From: Alentia gelatinosa | Taxonomy: Eukaryota; Annelida; Polychaeta; Phyllodocida; Polynoidae | Assembly: GCA_950022655.1 (NCBI GenBank) | Contig: OX465587.1 | Coordinates: 29,825,716 to 29,889,715, forward strand | Direction of reading: 5' to 3' | DNA length: 64,000 bases | Shown: piece by piece, positions 11,073-22,053 of the stretch | How the letters are laid out: the number at the start of each line of letters is the position of its first letter | Numbering within the stretch: the first letter of the stretch is position 1 | The notes under the pieces: generated by a model | Seen by the model: the letters and a program-made list of their open reading frames with translations, nothing else | Database searches by the model: none | Told to the model about the DNA's origin: nothing | Position numbers and translations under genes: made by a program

Positions 11073-12835
11073 TAATCTATGCTGGTACCAGCCAGGTCAG
11101 CACCCTTTCCCCCCACACTCCTCTCAAAGACCAACACATATATTGCTTAAATAGAGTAACAAAAAACGCAGAAAATAACCCCTAAACATACATTTACCAA
11201 GAAAATTTATGGACAAATACAGGAAATCCCCAGCATATGTTCGCATTTATTATTGGAACACGCTCCAAATTGCCCCACATCAACCAAATTCCAACGTTTT
11301 TTCCGTAAAACATCACTAAGCTGTATACGATCCCTCCCGCACTGCCATGCAAACCAAGACATGACTCAAACTTTTAAGTTGAAGACGTGTGATCTGCTTT
11401 AGCTACTGCTAAAGAATCCCTAAAAAGAATAATTTTTCTACTAAATTAAAAAAAAAAAGAAAATCTAAATTTTGTTTGCCCTAAAATTAATTGGTCTCCA
11501 CACACCCCCATGGGGAAGGGGAGCCCAACAAATCGAAGAAGGAATTTTTTCACCATAACTCCAACTTTTGTACATTTGATCATCTACAAAAGACAGGGTA
11601 TATATAGTAGCAGTGAAGACACTAATAAAAAAACGTTATATTGTATATTAAGAAAGAAATTGATGAATGTTTGATCTGTGTCCCTGTTAGCCATCGAGTC
11701 TGGAGTGTGTAATAATATGAATGACACGATAGCCGTGTGAATATTCTGAAGTACTCCAAACAATATGGCGAACGGGGACTAAGACCAAGCACGAATATGT
11801 TTCTGATTTTGTCATAGCCTGAAAATATGTGAAGGTATTTATGCCCTGTTATAACGAATTGCATGGAAGAATAACCATCACGTCTATTGCAATGATCATT
11901 AGAAAAAAATCATTGTTCAAAGAATTGAAGTTTTCAAGCCCATGCTGATGTTATTTCTCCAAATGAGAAAAATGATATGTGTCAATTGTCTCCAAAGGAA
12001 AGGAACTCAGATATTGGCAACATTTTCATGAATGTTTTGTTGAACGAGGCGTATCTTGAGTGTGGCCGTATCCCATCAAATAAAAAAAATAAAAAATCCT
12101 TCCAAGGAGCCGATCACCGGGTCCATTGGAACCGAAAAGAATTTCACTAAACATTTTCATGAATGGCAAAAGATGCTGCCAACAAAATGTCGGTTCCTTG
12201 TTTTTGTCAGGGCTGTTATTAGGGAGTACGGTTTCCAGCCTTCAACTTGGAGCACCTGAGACTGGGAAATTAATTAGAATCTCTTCTAGTGTTTGAGTAA
12301 TTGGCGGATTTCTTTTCAAGAGATTGATCTCTCGCTATTTATGGATTCCGAAAGAAAATCGACCTTTATCGGGACATTTCGTGTGACTCGTGATGTTCTC
12401 GGGAGTGATAGAATTATCAAATGCAATTTTTCATAATCATTTTACTTGATTTCTATATGACCTCCGAGGCATTTTTTTTCTTTATTCAGCAAACAATTCA
12501 ACCTTGCAGATGGTTTTACATTATAGCGCGCAGTCCAATACCATCAGGCGGTATACATCAACATTTTCGTACATGATAATAAATACAATATATTTGCTCT
12601 ACTCATAGTTCTTTAACCATACCATGGTATTCTGTATAAGGTTCTCACTATTCTCTATGAAAGAAGAATTCTTAACAAACTAGTCTTAGAGCCTTGAGAA
12701 TCCACTGGCCTGCCTCCTTTGCTAAACACATACATCAATGGAACCCAAAAATTCCTATAGTCTCAATTTTGCCACCTAGCGAGAATATACTCTGTATGTG
12801 GCGCCCTAGTGGGTTTATTTGGACTGGAATACAAA
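11073..12835. other. no gene seen
   Basis: 1.7 kb of AT-rich sequence with a short poly-A run near 11450. No domain-like open frame, RNA gene or repeat end could be supported. Confidence 0.45.
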
Positions 12836-12933
12836 ATACCACTTAGAGAGTGTGAGATCTTATGAGAGGGGTGCGTAGTGAGAACCTTGTACATAATACC
12901 ACATAGAGAGTGTGAGATCTTATGAGGGGGTGC
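12836..12933 (+). repeat. 60-bp direct duplication
   Basis: AATACCACTTAGAGAGTGTG at 12836 recurs 60 bp later at 12896, with 38 nearly identical bases each time. Confidence 0.75.
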
Positions 12934-13570
12934 ACAAGGATCCTTCACACTACCTCGCAAGAATTTCTTTTGTATCCTCTGTATTTTTAGTTAATCTTAA
13001 GTGCACTTCTTGAAAACACAGCACTGTATATATACTGTAAAGATTTTCAGTAAAATATACAAGATACTACCGTAAGCATGGATGGTCTATTACCGCAATC
13101 TTCTGTACAGTTTCATTCAATATATTTGGTATAAAAAAAAAACGGTATTCAACTGTAAACATATTCAGGACTGTAATCCAGCAAATCTACAGTCAGTTTA
13201 CAGTATAAAACTGTAAATATGGATATATTAGATACACTTAGAAGAACTCCAATATCAGCAACAAATCAAAGTGGTGAATAAAATGCAGGAGATTAAATGT
13301 ATAATAGTTAGATTAAATGTATAATATAATGTAATGTATATATCTCCTGTGAGGTTTCTGCCATTTAGAGCATATTCATTCTGAAGTTTTCATGACATTA
13401 GTATCATTCAGAGGATCAAACACCACTTTCATAGGACATTTCTAAAACATAAGTAGGTTTGACTTCATCCTACCATATCAAATGCAGTCTTGTACTATCA
13501 GATGTGGGGTCATCATTGATCTATCCTTCCCAAAACTAAATAGCCTCTGATTTCATTTGAACTATTCATT
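12934..13570. other. no gene seen
   Basis: AT-rich, with several ACTGTA/TACAGT motifs that may belong to a decayed inverted-repeat element (about 13020-13225). Boundaries are not clear. Confidence 0.4.
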
Positions 13571-13904
13571 CTTTATTACCCAACTAATATGGAGTCTCCA
13601 TACTAAACATCAAGAACCTACAGATCGCTTCTGAGGAGATTACGGAAAGCCGAATTACTGAAAAGATTACGGCCGTCCTTTTCTATCATTTCACGGGAAA
13701 TTTTGGAAATATTTCATATAAACTATGCAAGGTGTTTACGTTGAGTTTCTAAACATTTAAAGAATTTTTCCTAACAATTACTCGAAAGGTGGTAATGAAT
13801 ACAATATTACCATGATTTTGATTTTTGTGGCTGTATTCTCCTTGTAGTTGACACTAAGTAATACTCATCACTATCCCGAAATCATGGAAATATTGTGTAT
13901 AAGC
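13571..13904 (+). mobile_element. hairpin-tailed element, HTE-A, degenerate copy
   Basis: TTTATTACCCAACTAATATG near 13572 and GGTGGTAATGAATACAATAT near 13789 match the HTE-A motif pair. A weak hairpin (ACCATGATTT...AAATCATGG) with GTAGTTGACACTAAGTAATA follows to about 13904. The body GGAGTCTCCATA is shared with 6144 and 8405. Confidence 0.6.
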
Positions 13905-14197
13905 TAATTTTTACCTATATCTATATATATAAAGACTTTTTACAGGATCTGCTTGGAGTTGCTCCCCAACATAGACACAGACAGAACCAGACATATGTAT
14001 GGAGATTGAAATCCTACTAGAGTGAGATTCTCATATACAGAAAAACTTAAACCTGGTGTTCTTTTCAGTAGGTCTTTACTCAAATTTTCGTTCTAATGTC
14101 ATTCATCGTTCGTTGTGTCGTATCGTCCAGTTTCACGGACGACAAATTATAATTCAACGCCCCCTGGCCCCCTGTAAGTGATGATGGTGTGTAACAG

Positions 14198-14399
14198 GCC
14201 CCAGTCTGACCTCACCCTCACGGACTGGTCCCCGTCCACCTCCAGTACCCGGCACCACGTGACCTTGACCTTCACTCAGGACCTTGGGGGCAGTTTCTGG
14301 TGTCGCCCCCTGGCGGATCGTCCTCGCGCTGGGCAGGTTACCCGGATGTCGCACCTTGAGGTGAGGCGACAAAGGGAAGCTCGCGGGATCACGTTACAG
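14198..14399 (+). other. possible protein-coding exon, unassigned
   Basis: A GC-richer island in AT-rich surroundings. Frame 14199-14399 is open for 67 codons. It is preceded by GTAACAG (candidate acceptor) and ends at CAG followed by GTGTGAG. A stronger donor-like GAG|GTGAGG lies at 14360. The translation holds LTDWSP and GGSFWCRPL, a little like an Ig-type strand pair, but this is only an impression. In-frame stops close the frame upstream, so it is coding only if spliced. I do not recognise a family. Confidence 0.18.
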
Positions 14400-14660
14400 G
14401 TGTGAGGGACGGCGGGAGGGGGTGAGGGTAACGCCAAATAAGTACTGAACGAGTACCGAAAGAGTACTGAAAGAGCACTGAACGAGCGCTTAGGATGACG
14501 TTTACAGCTCGGTGTAAACAATTCGCTGTAAATGTTGTGGGGCCGGTGTTCGGATCCGGATGTGTACGTTTATAGGAACATCGTTTTATTACTGTACTGA
14601 AAGGTAGTACATCCCTATATGAACTAATATCAGTGCGCCACTTGTCAGAAAAAGGTGGAT

Positions 14661-14790
14661 AATAGATACAATATAGACTGGTTTCAGATAAAAGCAGATA
14701 TATGCTCCTCAGCATTGACTCTGCGCAATTACATGTCAACTCGTTGGAGCATACACCTGCCTTTATCTGAAACCAGTCAGTTTGTGTGTG
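14661..14790 (+). mobile_element. hairpin-tailed element, HTE-A, copy with TTTCAGATA-type arms
   Basis: GGTGGATAATAGATACAATA starts near 14654. The arms ACTGGTTTCAGATAAAAGCA (from 14677) and TGCCTTTATCTGAAACCAGT (to about 14777) pair over about 35 bp. The same arm type occurs inverted at 24860-25013. The tip carries CATTGACTCTGCGCAATTAC, a decayed form of the family core. The left partner motif is not clear. Confidence 0.65.
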
Positions 14791-15179
14791 TTTTTGTTGT
14801 GTTCTATCATATATGGTGGTGCGGAACGGCAAACTTGAATTTTATCTTGCATTGACAGGAACAATGTCTTCCTGAACTGCTCTACTGGTGAATTGATGGA
14901 TGGTAGTAAGGTAAACCAACCAGCCACATTGTTTCTCAACACAACAAGGAAACTGCCCACAAACTATCGTTACTTCTACAGGGGCAACCCAACAGTCACT
15001 GATATGTTCACACTGAGAATGCCAGCCAGGTAAATACAGCTTAAAAAATATCACTGGTACAAGTTTAGCCATAGGAATAGAATCAGAAAAAACAATAATC
15101 AGCCTGGAAGAATAACAATACTACGCTATGGTCGTGGCGTAGTGAATCATAGGCATTTGACAATCAGCAGCCAGGATTT
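14791..15179. other. no gene; contains a small palindrome
   Basis: 15120-15143 reads ACTACGCTATGGTCGTGGCGTAGT, an imperfect hairpin. Its inverted copy is at 42655-42679 inside an HTE-C element, so this is probably a related fragment. Confidence 0.5.
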
Positions 15180-15270
15180 CAGAGAGAATTAGTAGAAACC
15201 AAATGAGAGTTAGCCTTGTCAATGTTTATGCCATAATGGGCAGGTTGTGTATTACTACACGAGGCATTAT
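15180..15270 (+). mobile_element. half-hairpin fragment of HTE-D
   Basis: TAGTAGAAACCAAATGAGAG through ATTACTACACGAGGCATT matches the left arm and tip of the element at 21432. The right arm is missing and the 73-bp minisatellite begins at the break. Confidence 0.65.
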
Positions 15271-15725
15271 GTATGATAAATGGACACTTTGTATTAGGTG
15301 GATATATCTGTATGCTCCGGGTATGGTGATATACACTCCCTATGTCTTTTCTATGGACACTTTGTATTAGGTGGATATATCTGTATGCTCCGGGTATGGT
15401 GATATACACTCCCTATGTGTTTTCTATGGACACTTTGTATTAGGTGGATATATCTGTATGGTCCGGGTATGGTGATATACACTCCCTATGTGTTTTCTAT
15501 GGACACTTTGTGTTAGGTGGATATATCTGTATGCTCCGGGTATGGTGATACACACTCCCTATGTGTTTTCTATGGACACTTTGTATTAGGTGGATATATC
15601 TGTATGCTCCGGATATGATGATACACACTCCCTTTGTGTTTTCTATGGACACTTTGTATTAGGTGGATATACCTGTATGCTCTGGGTTTGTAGATATACA
15701 CTCCTTATGTGGTTTCTATGGACAC
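15271..15725 (+). repeat. 73-bp minisatellite
   Basis: About six tandem copies of a 73-bp unit (GGACACTTTGTATTAGGTGG ... CTCCCTATGTGTTTTCTAT). The same sequence occurs once at about 25098-25185 inside an HTE-A element, so the array seems to be amplified from a mobile-element end. Confidence 0.9.
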
Positions 15726-16904
15726 CACGTATCAGGTACATAATGAAGTCACAAGATGCCCGATACTGATATGTCTCCTGCTTCTGAGTGTGTGTGTTTC
15801 CCCTTGTTGTCAGAGGTCGCCTATACACCGCCGAGTGATTAATATTTCAGAAACCAGACCGCCACAGGTCAAGGTCGTTGAGGCGTTTTATGTTTTGTGT
15901 TTAAGGAGGTTCAGGTCACGTGACTCCACTCAGAATCAGGGGAGAGTTTCTAAAACACCGTGCTCACATAAATTACACTTAGTTGTAACCAATCCGGCCT
16001 GTTTCATTTTTTTCATGTTTGCCTTTTTAAATTTTGTTTAACGTTCTGCAAGCGAGTGTAAAATTTCCTTACATTTTCGTCTAATGTGATATATGTTTAA
16101 AGTACAGAGTTTCAAAGTGTATGTTAAAGGCATATCCTCGGTTCACCGAGGAGCAAGCTGGTTATTTTTTAGATATAGACAACTTTTAATTAAACATGTT
16201 TCATTGTGACTTGTTCCAATGTTAAATCAGTCAAATACAACAGTTTGTCAATACTGAATACGTAACATAGGCCTATTTAATTTCTTTTTTGAGGAATTTT
16301 ATCAGGGTCTTGTCATACATAGCAGACTTCCAGGCTTGACCTTGGTCATTCTGCCGACTGGTCTCTCAATTGGGTTACAATGGTATTCCTACGAGTTACT
16401 TAAGATGCTAATGTTATCCATACAGAATAACGTAGAGTAATGTCCTGTACGTTCATTGTATCATTTCCGTCGCGGTCTCTCTCCACAGTTAGTTTTTATA
16501 GACGGTTTATGAACTTGGGTGCATAGCTTGCACATGATCTTCCACGGATCAAATCAACACGGACTGAACAATGCAAATATTGAGGAGGCCAAGATGAAGA
16601 AACAACCGGAAGGGAAATAGTGCTTTCCCCCCAAAAAAAACCTACAAGCAGCCCAGTACTCAAGAGAAGTGTATATAACTCAGAGGAACTTGAGATTAAA
16701 TATGTCGGACATCTTAGTGACAATGACTAGTAGACCGAAACGTAAACCCCTCCTCAAATAATCCTGAATTGTTATCCCGACTTGATATTATTTTGAACGA
16801 TTAGACAGCCACTGGGACCTGATTAGCATCAACTAGCGAGTACTGTTTGAAAGTATCAAACATGAAATTCATCTGAAGAACTGCACAGATACTTACAGAA
16901 ATGA
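15726..16904. other. no supported gene
   Basis: A 110-codon frame (15709-16041, plus) has a hydrophobic ILICLLLLSVCVS stretch like a signal peptide, but the rest is unrecognised and it starts within repeat DNA, so I do not call it. 16124-16136 carries TTAA plus AGGCATATC, a solo end of the TTAA MITE family. Confidence 0.35.
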
Positions 16905-17172
16905 ATAATTAGAAGAAAACCCACGAGTCTGACTGCATAGAAATTCATGAAGCGGAGCTGAGTGAATTACTCTGTGTTCACACGAGGTGGAGTGCGGACC
17001 AAGCTATTTTCATCGAGTAGGTTTCTGATTTTATCTCACCCCGTATAACAAGATTAACTGATACAATGATTCACCTAATTAGACATTGATTATTTGGTTC
17101 ACGAACTTTATGGCCATGGAGTACGAGTTCCTAATGTTAAACCTATGGAGAAAAATACTGGGTGAGATAAAA
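16905..17172 (+). mobile_element. hairpin-tailed element, family HTE-C, copy with deleted left arm
   Basis: The hairpin tip (GAAATTCATGAAGCGGAGCTGAGTGA-like) and the right arm CACGAGGTGGAGTGCGGACC are present, but most of the left arm seen at 49752 is missing. TTTTATCTCACCCC (17029-17042) abuts it and GGGTGAGATAAAA (about 17160-17172) is the inverted partner, preceded by AATGTTAAACCTATGGAGAA. Same family as 42438, 43869, 49752 and 63776. Confidence 0.7.
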
Positions 17173-17303
17173 CATTAAACTAAATTATCTTCGATTCTAT
17201 CAAGAATAATGATGATAATATGGTTTTAATCTTATGGTGACATTTCAGTTAAGCCGGGGACACACCAGGCGAGAAATACAGCGATTTCCGGAGTCACCAA
17301 CAC

Positions 17304-17575
17304 AATCTCACCCATGGTATTTTTTCTCAATGGACTAAATATCAAGAACTCGTATCCACCGCCCATGAGATATTTAGGAAACATGTCCAATGGGGGATTA
17401 TGTCACAAAGGTTAGCACATTAGTCAATGTGAGGGGTGAGATAAATTCAGAAACCTGTTCAAGTTTAGGGTCAGAGCTCGCTCCAATCTCATTTGAATCG
17501 CAGTATAATTCACGCGACTTCATCTTATGAATAACTACTCAATTCAAACTCGCTGGGATATGAGCTCAAAAACTA
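17304..17575 (-). mobile_element. hairpin-tailed element, HTE-C, inverted copy
   Basis: AATCTCACCC (17304-17313) and GGGGTGAGATAAAT (17433-17446) are the motif pair. The hairpin follows at 17447-17575 (CAAGTTTAGGGTCAGAGCTC ... GAGCTCAAAAACTAAACC). Body and hairpin match 43869-44117 in reverse orientation. Confidence 0.65.
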
Positions 17576-17584
17576 AACCTTCAT

Positions 17585-17608
17585 TTTTTTTTTTTTTTTT
17601 TTTTTTTT
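17585..17608. repeat. poly-T run
   Basis: 24 uninterrupted T just right of an HTE-C hairpin. It may be the poly-A tail of a minus-strand retroposon, but no body could be identified. Confidence 0.9.
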
Positions 17609-18004
17609 ATTCAGAAAAAAGATGAGTTGACCGTTCGCCAATTTTAGGCGTTCTTCCACGGAAAACCGTACAATCAGACATGACAAAGACATATACTTAT
17701 GCACAATTATTGAGAAGGATGTTACTTACTCAGCTCAAAGATATAAGACATAGGAAATTTCGGACAATCCTTGTACTCAATTGTACACATAACGGTATGG
17801 ACAGGACAACACATAGCATGGTACAACATATAATCTTGTTTGGTATAAGATTGTTTGGTCACTAAAATTCGTCGGTGCAATTTTTTATACTTTGTCACAT
17901 ATTTGTTATTGTAGGTATTTATTATTATAAGGCAGGATGAAGTTGTATTTGTCAGAGTGGTAAAATTAAACATTAAGTAAGGTAAATTAAAAATACTTTC
18001 CGTT

Positions 18005-18990
18005 TTTGTTTTTTTGGTTTTTTTTAATTTTTTTTTGTTTTGTTTTTTTTAACCATTACATGGAGTCATTGGTCATTTGACGCAATTTCCCATTCAATGT
18101 CAGCTCAATCATTTTACCGAAAAGTCTCCAGGTTAATATCGTTACCTAGAAGAAATGTTTTTATTGCTATTTTAAATTGAGATTTGTGTTTCAGTCTTTG
18201 TAATTCCTTTGGGAGCAGGTCCCACAAAGTAACTCCCATGTAGAGCGGACCATGGCAATATTTTTCGATTCTAGGTCTGCTTCTACGTATCACAACATTT
18301 TCACTTTGTCTAGTATTTTTCACAAAGGTATTTACTGTATTCTCTTTGAAAGATTGCCACCAATACATTATCATCAATAGGTGAACACATCTTCTATAAT
18401 ATAATGGTCTTATACAGCACTTGCTATACAGGCTAGAAATATCTATATCAACTGCTCTGTTACATTTTAATGCGGCCCGGAGGCAATTATTCATGACAAT
18501 TTGGAGTTTTTCTCGTTCAATTTTCCTGATCAAAAAGTGAGTAAAATCGACATACTCAAGCCGGGGAAGAATCATCTGTTTGACAATAGCACAAGATGCC
18601 TGCAGATTCAACATTCGTCTTAACTTCCGGAACTTAAATAAATTTTGCCTTACATCTTTTATAACATTTCTTATATGATGTTTGAAAGTTAACTGTGCAT
18701 CAATACATACTCCAAGGTAATTATATACTTCAACATTTTTCAAAGCTGTGTCATGCAGCATACAGCCACATTCTGGCATTTTTGCAGCTTTGGGAACTAC
18801 CCATAAAGTATTACTTTTTTCACAATTAATTGTTAAGTTATGATCAGTAATCCAGTTTTGTAAAGCATCCAAGTCAATTTGCAATTTTGATTTTGCCTCA
18901 TGTGGATTCCGACCACTGGATATCAAGACTACGTCGTCTGCATACATGACAATCTTTGATAATTTCATTGGTTTCCTCTGTATCATTTCA
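18005..18990 (-). pseudogene. 5'-truncated LINE: C-terminal half of a CR1/jockey-like reverse transcriptase
   Basis: An open frame of 290 codons (18114-18986, minus) covers the end of a non-LTR reverse transcriptase. It begins just before the catalytic YADD (residues 15-18). It then has a thumb-like region with YLGVCID (residues 90-96) and the common LINE C-terminal block MGVTLWDLLP. No stop interrupts it, but the N-terminal RT fingers, the palm and the endonuclease are missing, which is the usual 5' truncation of target-primed insertions. The T-rich stretch at 18005-18052 is the minus-strand A-rich tail. It lies inside the TIR element at 17252-19122. The absence of an RNase H domain suggests the CR1/jockey group. 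No activity is expected. Confidence 0.85.
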
Positions 18991-19372
18991 CCTGATTATT
19001 GCTTACGAGATGCTAGATTATTTGTTGGAGATATTTCTACGATAACAATATCTTACATATATGCTATTTTTTATTGGCGATTCCAGAGATCACCACCTCG
19101 ACTCGCTTGGTGTGTCCCTGGCATGATCCACCTTATAGTTATTGAAATCTTTACCTCCCGACATCGACATAAAATCATTCATCTACATGTGGCTGGGCTT
19201 TGAAGCGGACTTTTGTATTCTTTCTCTCCATTTTATACAAGGTGGGGCACACATACGTCAATGTAATCAGAGACATACGCAGGGCACTCAGACAATAACT
19301 CATTGCCGATCACAAAGGGTTCATGTCACTTAACTGAAACCAGGACTTTGGATACAAGGTCCGTCCTCAAAC

Positions 19373-20070
19373 TTAAAGGCATATCGGACGATTTGACTAG
19401 AAAATTAAAATCCATGTCAATTCCCTGAAAATTGAATATGGTGAAAATGGTGGTAGCTAAATAATCGGGGGTTACCGCACTTATTTATGATTTATGAGAT
19501 CAATATCAAGATTATATTACAAAAGAATATATATGAATTCTAAAAAGTTGATTTCCACATAGTAAAACCCATGTCATTTTCTCCAGACGTTTCCAGAATA
19601 TACGACATGGGTATAGTACTACATATTTAGATTTTCAAAAATATAAGTCACCATCCTTGATTTTGAGAGGATTGAAAAACAAACTATATTTTTCAATACA
19701 TTTCCTATGTAAATCAGTCAAATGGAAATGTATTTAATTTACCTATTTGGTTATGTCAAACTCGATAATATGTTATAAATCAGCAGTTCCAGCATATATT
19801 ATCCTGTCTTTAAGTAGAAATGTTGTTATGTGCTCATTTAAGGACCTAATGAACCCACTTATGAACCATAATCACTTGAGAAAGCCTGCTATCATAGCCG
19901 AAACGTTGTGATTTGTTGTTCAATAAAGCCATCAACTAAAACCGACTACGGATTGCTGTGGAGTTGTGCTTGTTCTAAAAATACTTTATGTTATAAATTA
20001 CCCATTTAATATTAGAATAAGTCAGAGGGACTGGTTTGAATTGATAATTGTCAGTATTTGAAAATCTCTA
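19373..20070 (+). mobile_element. TTAA-flanked MITE, AGGCATATC family, copy 2 (interrupted)
   Basis: TTAA (19373-19376) and AGGCATATC (19377-19385) start the copy. Internal sequence follows copy 1, including ATATTAGAATAAGTCAGAGG near 20008, which matches 2099. It is broken by an insertion at 19781-19987, and its right end is replaced at about 20070 by the 16-bp minisatellite. Confidence 0.75.
19781..19987 (+). mobile_element. 207-bp retroposon-like insertion with 11-bp target duplication
   Basis: ATGTTATAAAT occurs at 19770-19780 and 19988-19998, flanking 207 bp that are absent from the other MITE copies. The insert contains TAGCCGAAACGTTGTG and TTCAATAAAG, resembling the 3' tails of LINE or Penelope-like elements, and ends in CTAAAAATACTTT. 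Probably a strongly 5'-truncated retroelement copy; the class is uncertain. Confidence 0.65.
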
Positions 20071-20075
20071 AATAG

Positions 20076-20826
20076 GTAGGCAGGTAGATAGGTAGGAGGT
20101 GGGTAGAATGAAAAATTGGTGGGCAGGTAGATGGGTAAGGAGGCTGATGTGTAGATATGTAGATGGGTAGACAGATAGATAGGTAGACAGATAGATAGGT
20201 AGGCAGGTAGATGGGTAGGCAGGTAGATGGGTAAGCAGGTAGATGGGTAGGCAGGTAGATGGGTAGGCAGGTAGATGGGTAGGCAGGTAGATGGGTAGAC
20301 AGATAGATAGGTAGGCAGGTAGATAGGTAGGCTGGTACATGGGTAGGCAGGTACATGGGTAGACAGATAGATGGGTAGACAGGTAGATGGGTAGACAGGT
20401 AGATGGGTAGATAGGTAGATGGGTAGGTAGGTAGATGGGTGGGCAGGTAGATGGGTAGACAGATATATGGATAGGCTGATAGATGGGTAGGTAAGAAGAT
20501 GGGTAGGCTGATAGATGGGTAGGCTGATAGACGGGTAGGCAGGTAGATGGGTAGGTAGGTAGATGGGTAGGCAGGTAGATGGGTAGACAGATAAATGGGT
20601 AGGCAGGTAGATGGGTAGGTAGGTAGATGGGTAGGCAGGTAGATGGGAAGACAGATAGATGGGTAGGCAGGTAGATGGGTAGGCATGTATATGGGTAGGC
20701 AGGTAGATGGGTAGGCAGGTTAATAGTTAGGCAGGTTGATAGGTAGGCAGGTAGATGGGTAGGAAGGTTGATAGGTAGGCAGGTTGATAGGTAGGCAGTT
20801 AGATGGGTAGGCAGGTAGATGGGTAG
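20076..20826. repeat. 16-bp minisatellite AGGTAGATGGGTAGGC
   Basis: About 47 degenerate copies of a 16-bp unit (variants with GACAGATAGAT, AGGTTGATAGGT). The two long minus-strand frames rich in Leu-Pro-Ile-Tyr/Pro-Thr-His are translations of the array. It replaces the right end of the MITE at 19373. Confidence 0.95.
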
Positions 20827-21431
20827 ACACACATTTTTTCTGGTGAAAATAGTTCACGAGCTTTCAGGTAGAAGATCTATGTAACAGTATTTGGATTTAC
20901 AATTAACAACGAGAACAATTTAATTAAGGATATATGTTTCACTTGTATCATTTACCTTTTAATAATTATTAGATATTTATCATCCATCTGTATCCATCTG
21001 TATCCATTTGTAATCGAATTCAAACGTCTAAAAAAAATAATAAAAAAAACCAAAAAAAACGTGACGATTTGGAAAGTGTCCTAGAAGACAGAGGTGACTT
21101 TCTGCTATTCACTACGCGCATGCGTGTACTTCATTCAGCGCTACATTCACAACCGCATTTACAAAGAACAAATTCCTAATGATTTTGAAATTATTTTCTT
21201 TCCATATCAATAATTGTAAAATCATTTTGAGTTTTTTGGCATGAACTTTTAGTACGTACAAAATCTTTCTATTTTTCATCTACGCATTTCCGTGTTAACC
21301 GATCCCATCTCGTATTCAAAGTATGGTGGTACGTTGCCGTACCGACTCAGTATGGTCGTATGTGTCAACTACCACTTCTATAGCAGAGGTTGGTATTAAC
21401 AGTATTTTCTGGCATAGCTATATGATACTTG
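20827..21431. other. no gene seen
   Basis: Contains A-rich runs near 21030-21058 and a stretch at 21110-21430 related to 9240-9450. No coding region recognised. Confidence 0.45.
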
Positions 21432-21799
21432 GTAGAAACCAAGCGAGAGTTAGCCTTGTCAATGTTTATGCCACGATGGGCAGGTCGTGTATTACTACAC
21501 GAGGCGTTAGCTGAGTGTAGTGGGTAGCAGACCTGACCAGAGTGGCATAAACATTCACAAGGGTAACTCGAGTTCGGTTTCGTATTTATCCTACCCCATC
21601 TGCCCGATATACAGAGAACATTTGTAATTATCCATGTTAGTAGTTATCAATGCTGCCGGATCTACCTTCCTTATCTCGTCCCTGATTGGTCCGTTTATTT
21701 ATTCACCTCGGTGCATAAATAACACTTTATCCAACGCTATGTCAAATACATTGAGTCAATGTTAAACCTATGGGTTTTTTTATTAGGGGTAGGACAAAT
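21432..21799 (+). mobile_element. hairpin-tailed element, HTE-D, copy 2
   Basis: Left arm GTAGAAACCAAGCGAGAGTT and right arm AACTCGAGTTCGGTTTC enclose ATTACTACACGAGGCGTTAG. TTTATCCTACCCC follows at 21585-21597, a body of about 190 bp, then GGGGTAGGACAAAT at 21786-21799 after ATGTTAAACCTATGG. Same order as 10761-11072. Confidence 0.72.
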
Positions 21800-22053
21800 C
21801 CCCTTATGACTTACAATCTGTTTAACAGTTTCACGTTTCTCCATTCGAATCTTATCCCACTGTACAGAAAGTAGAGCCCCAGCGGCACAAAAGATCTGCG
21901 GGGAGAAATACTGTAGCACTCATCTAAAAACTAACACAGACACAATGTAAGAAACCCAGCCTGTGGTGACAGGAGAGGTCACAAGACCAACTTACATAGT
22001 CACAGTGTTAACGTAAGAATACGTACAGCATGGTATCACTGTCTCACGTGACT
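21800..22053. other. no gene seen
   Basis: A short unassigned spacer before the TTAA element; nothing recognised. Confidence 0.5.

Larger units (their letters stand above)
17252..19122. mobile_element. nested TIR element, GCCGGGGACACACC ends
   Basis: AAGCCGGGGACACACCAGGC at 17252 is matched, inverted, by CGCTTGGTGTGTCCCTGGC ending near 19122. The next 30 bases inward (CGATTTCCGG...) also match imperfectly. The 1.87-kb interval contains an HTE-C copy and a truncated LINE, so the original element was short. A solo end of the same family sits at 50160-50222. Confidence 0.55.

Noticed and set aside
15709..16041. 110-codon frame with a signal-peptide-like hydrophobic stretch
   Set aside because: Starts in minisatellite/MITE-derived sequence, and no recognised domain follows.
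20051..20832. Two long minus-strand open frames (211 and 254 codons) of Leu-Pro-Ile-Tyr repeats
   Set aside because: They translate the 16-bp minisatellite AGGTAGATGGGTAGGC. Several frames are open only because the unit lacks stops.
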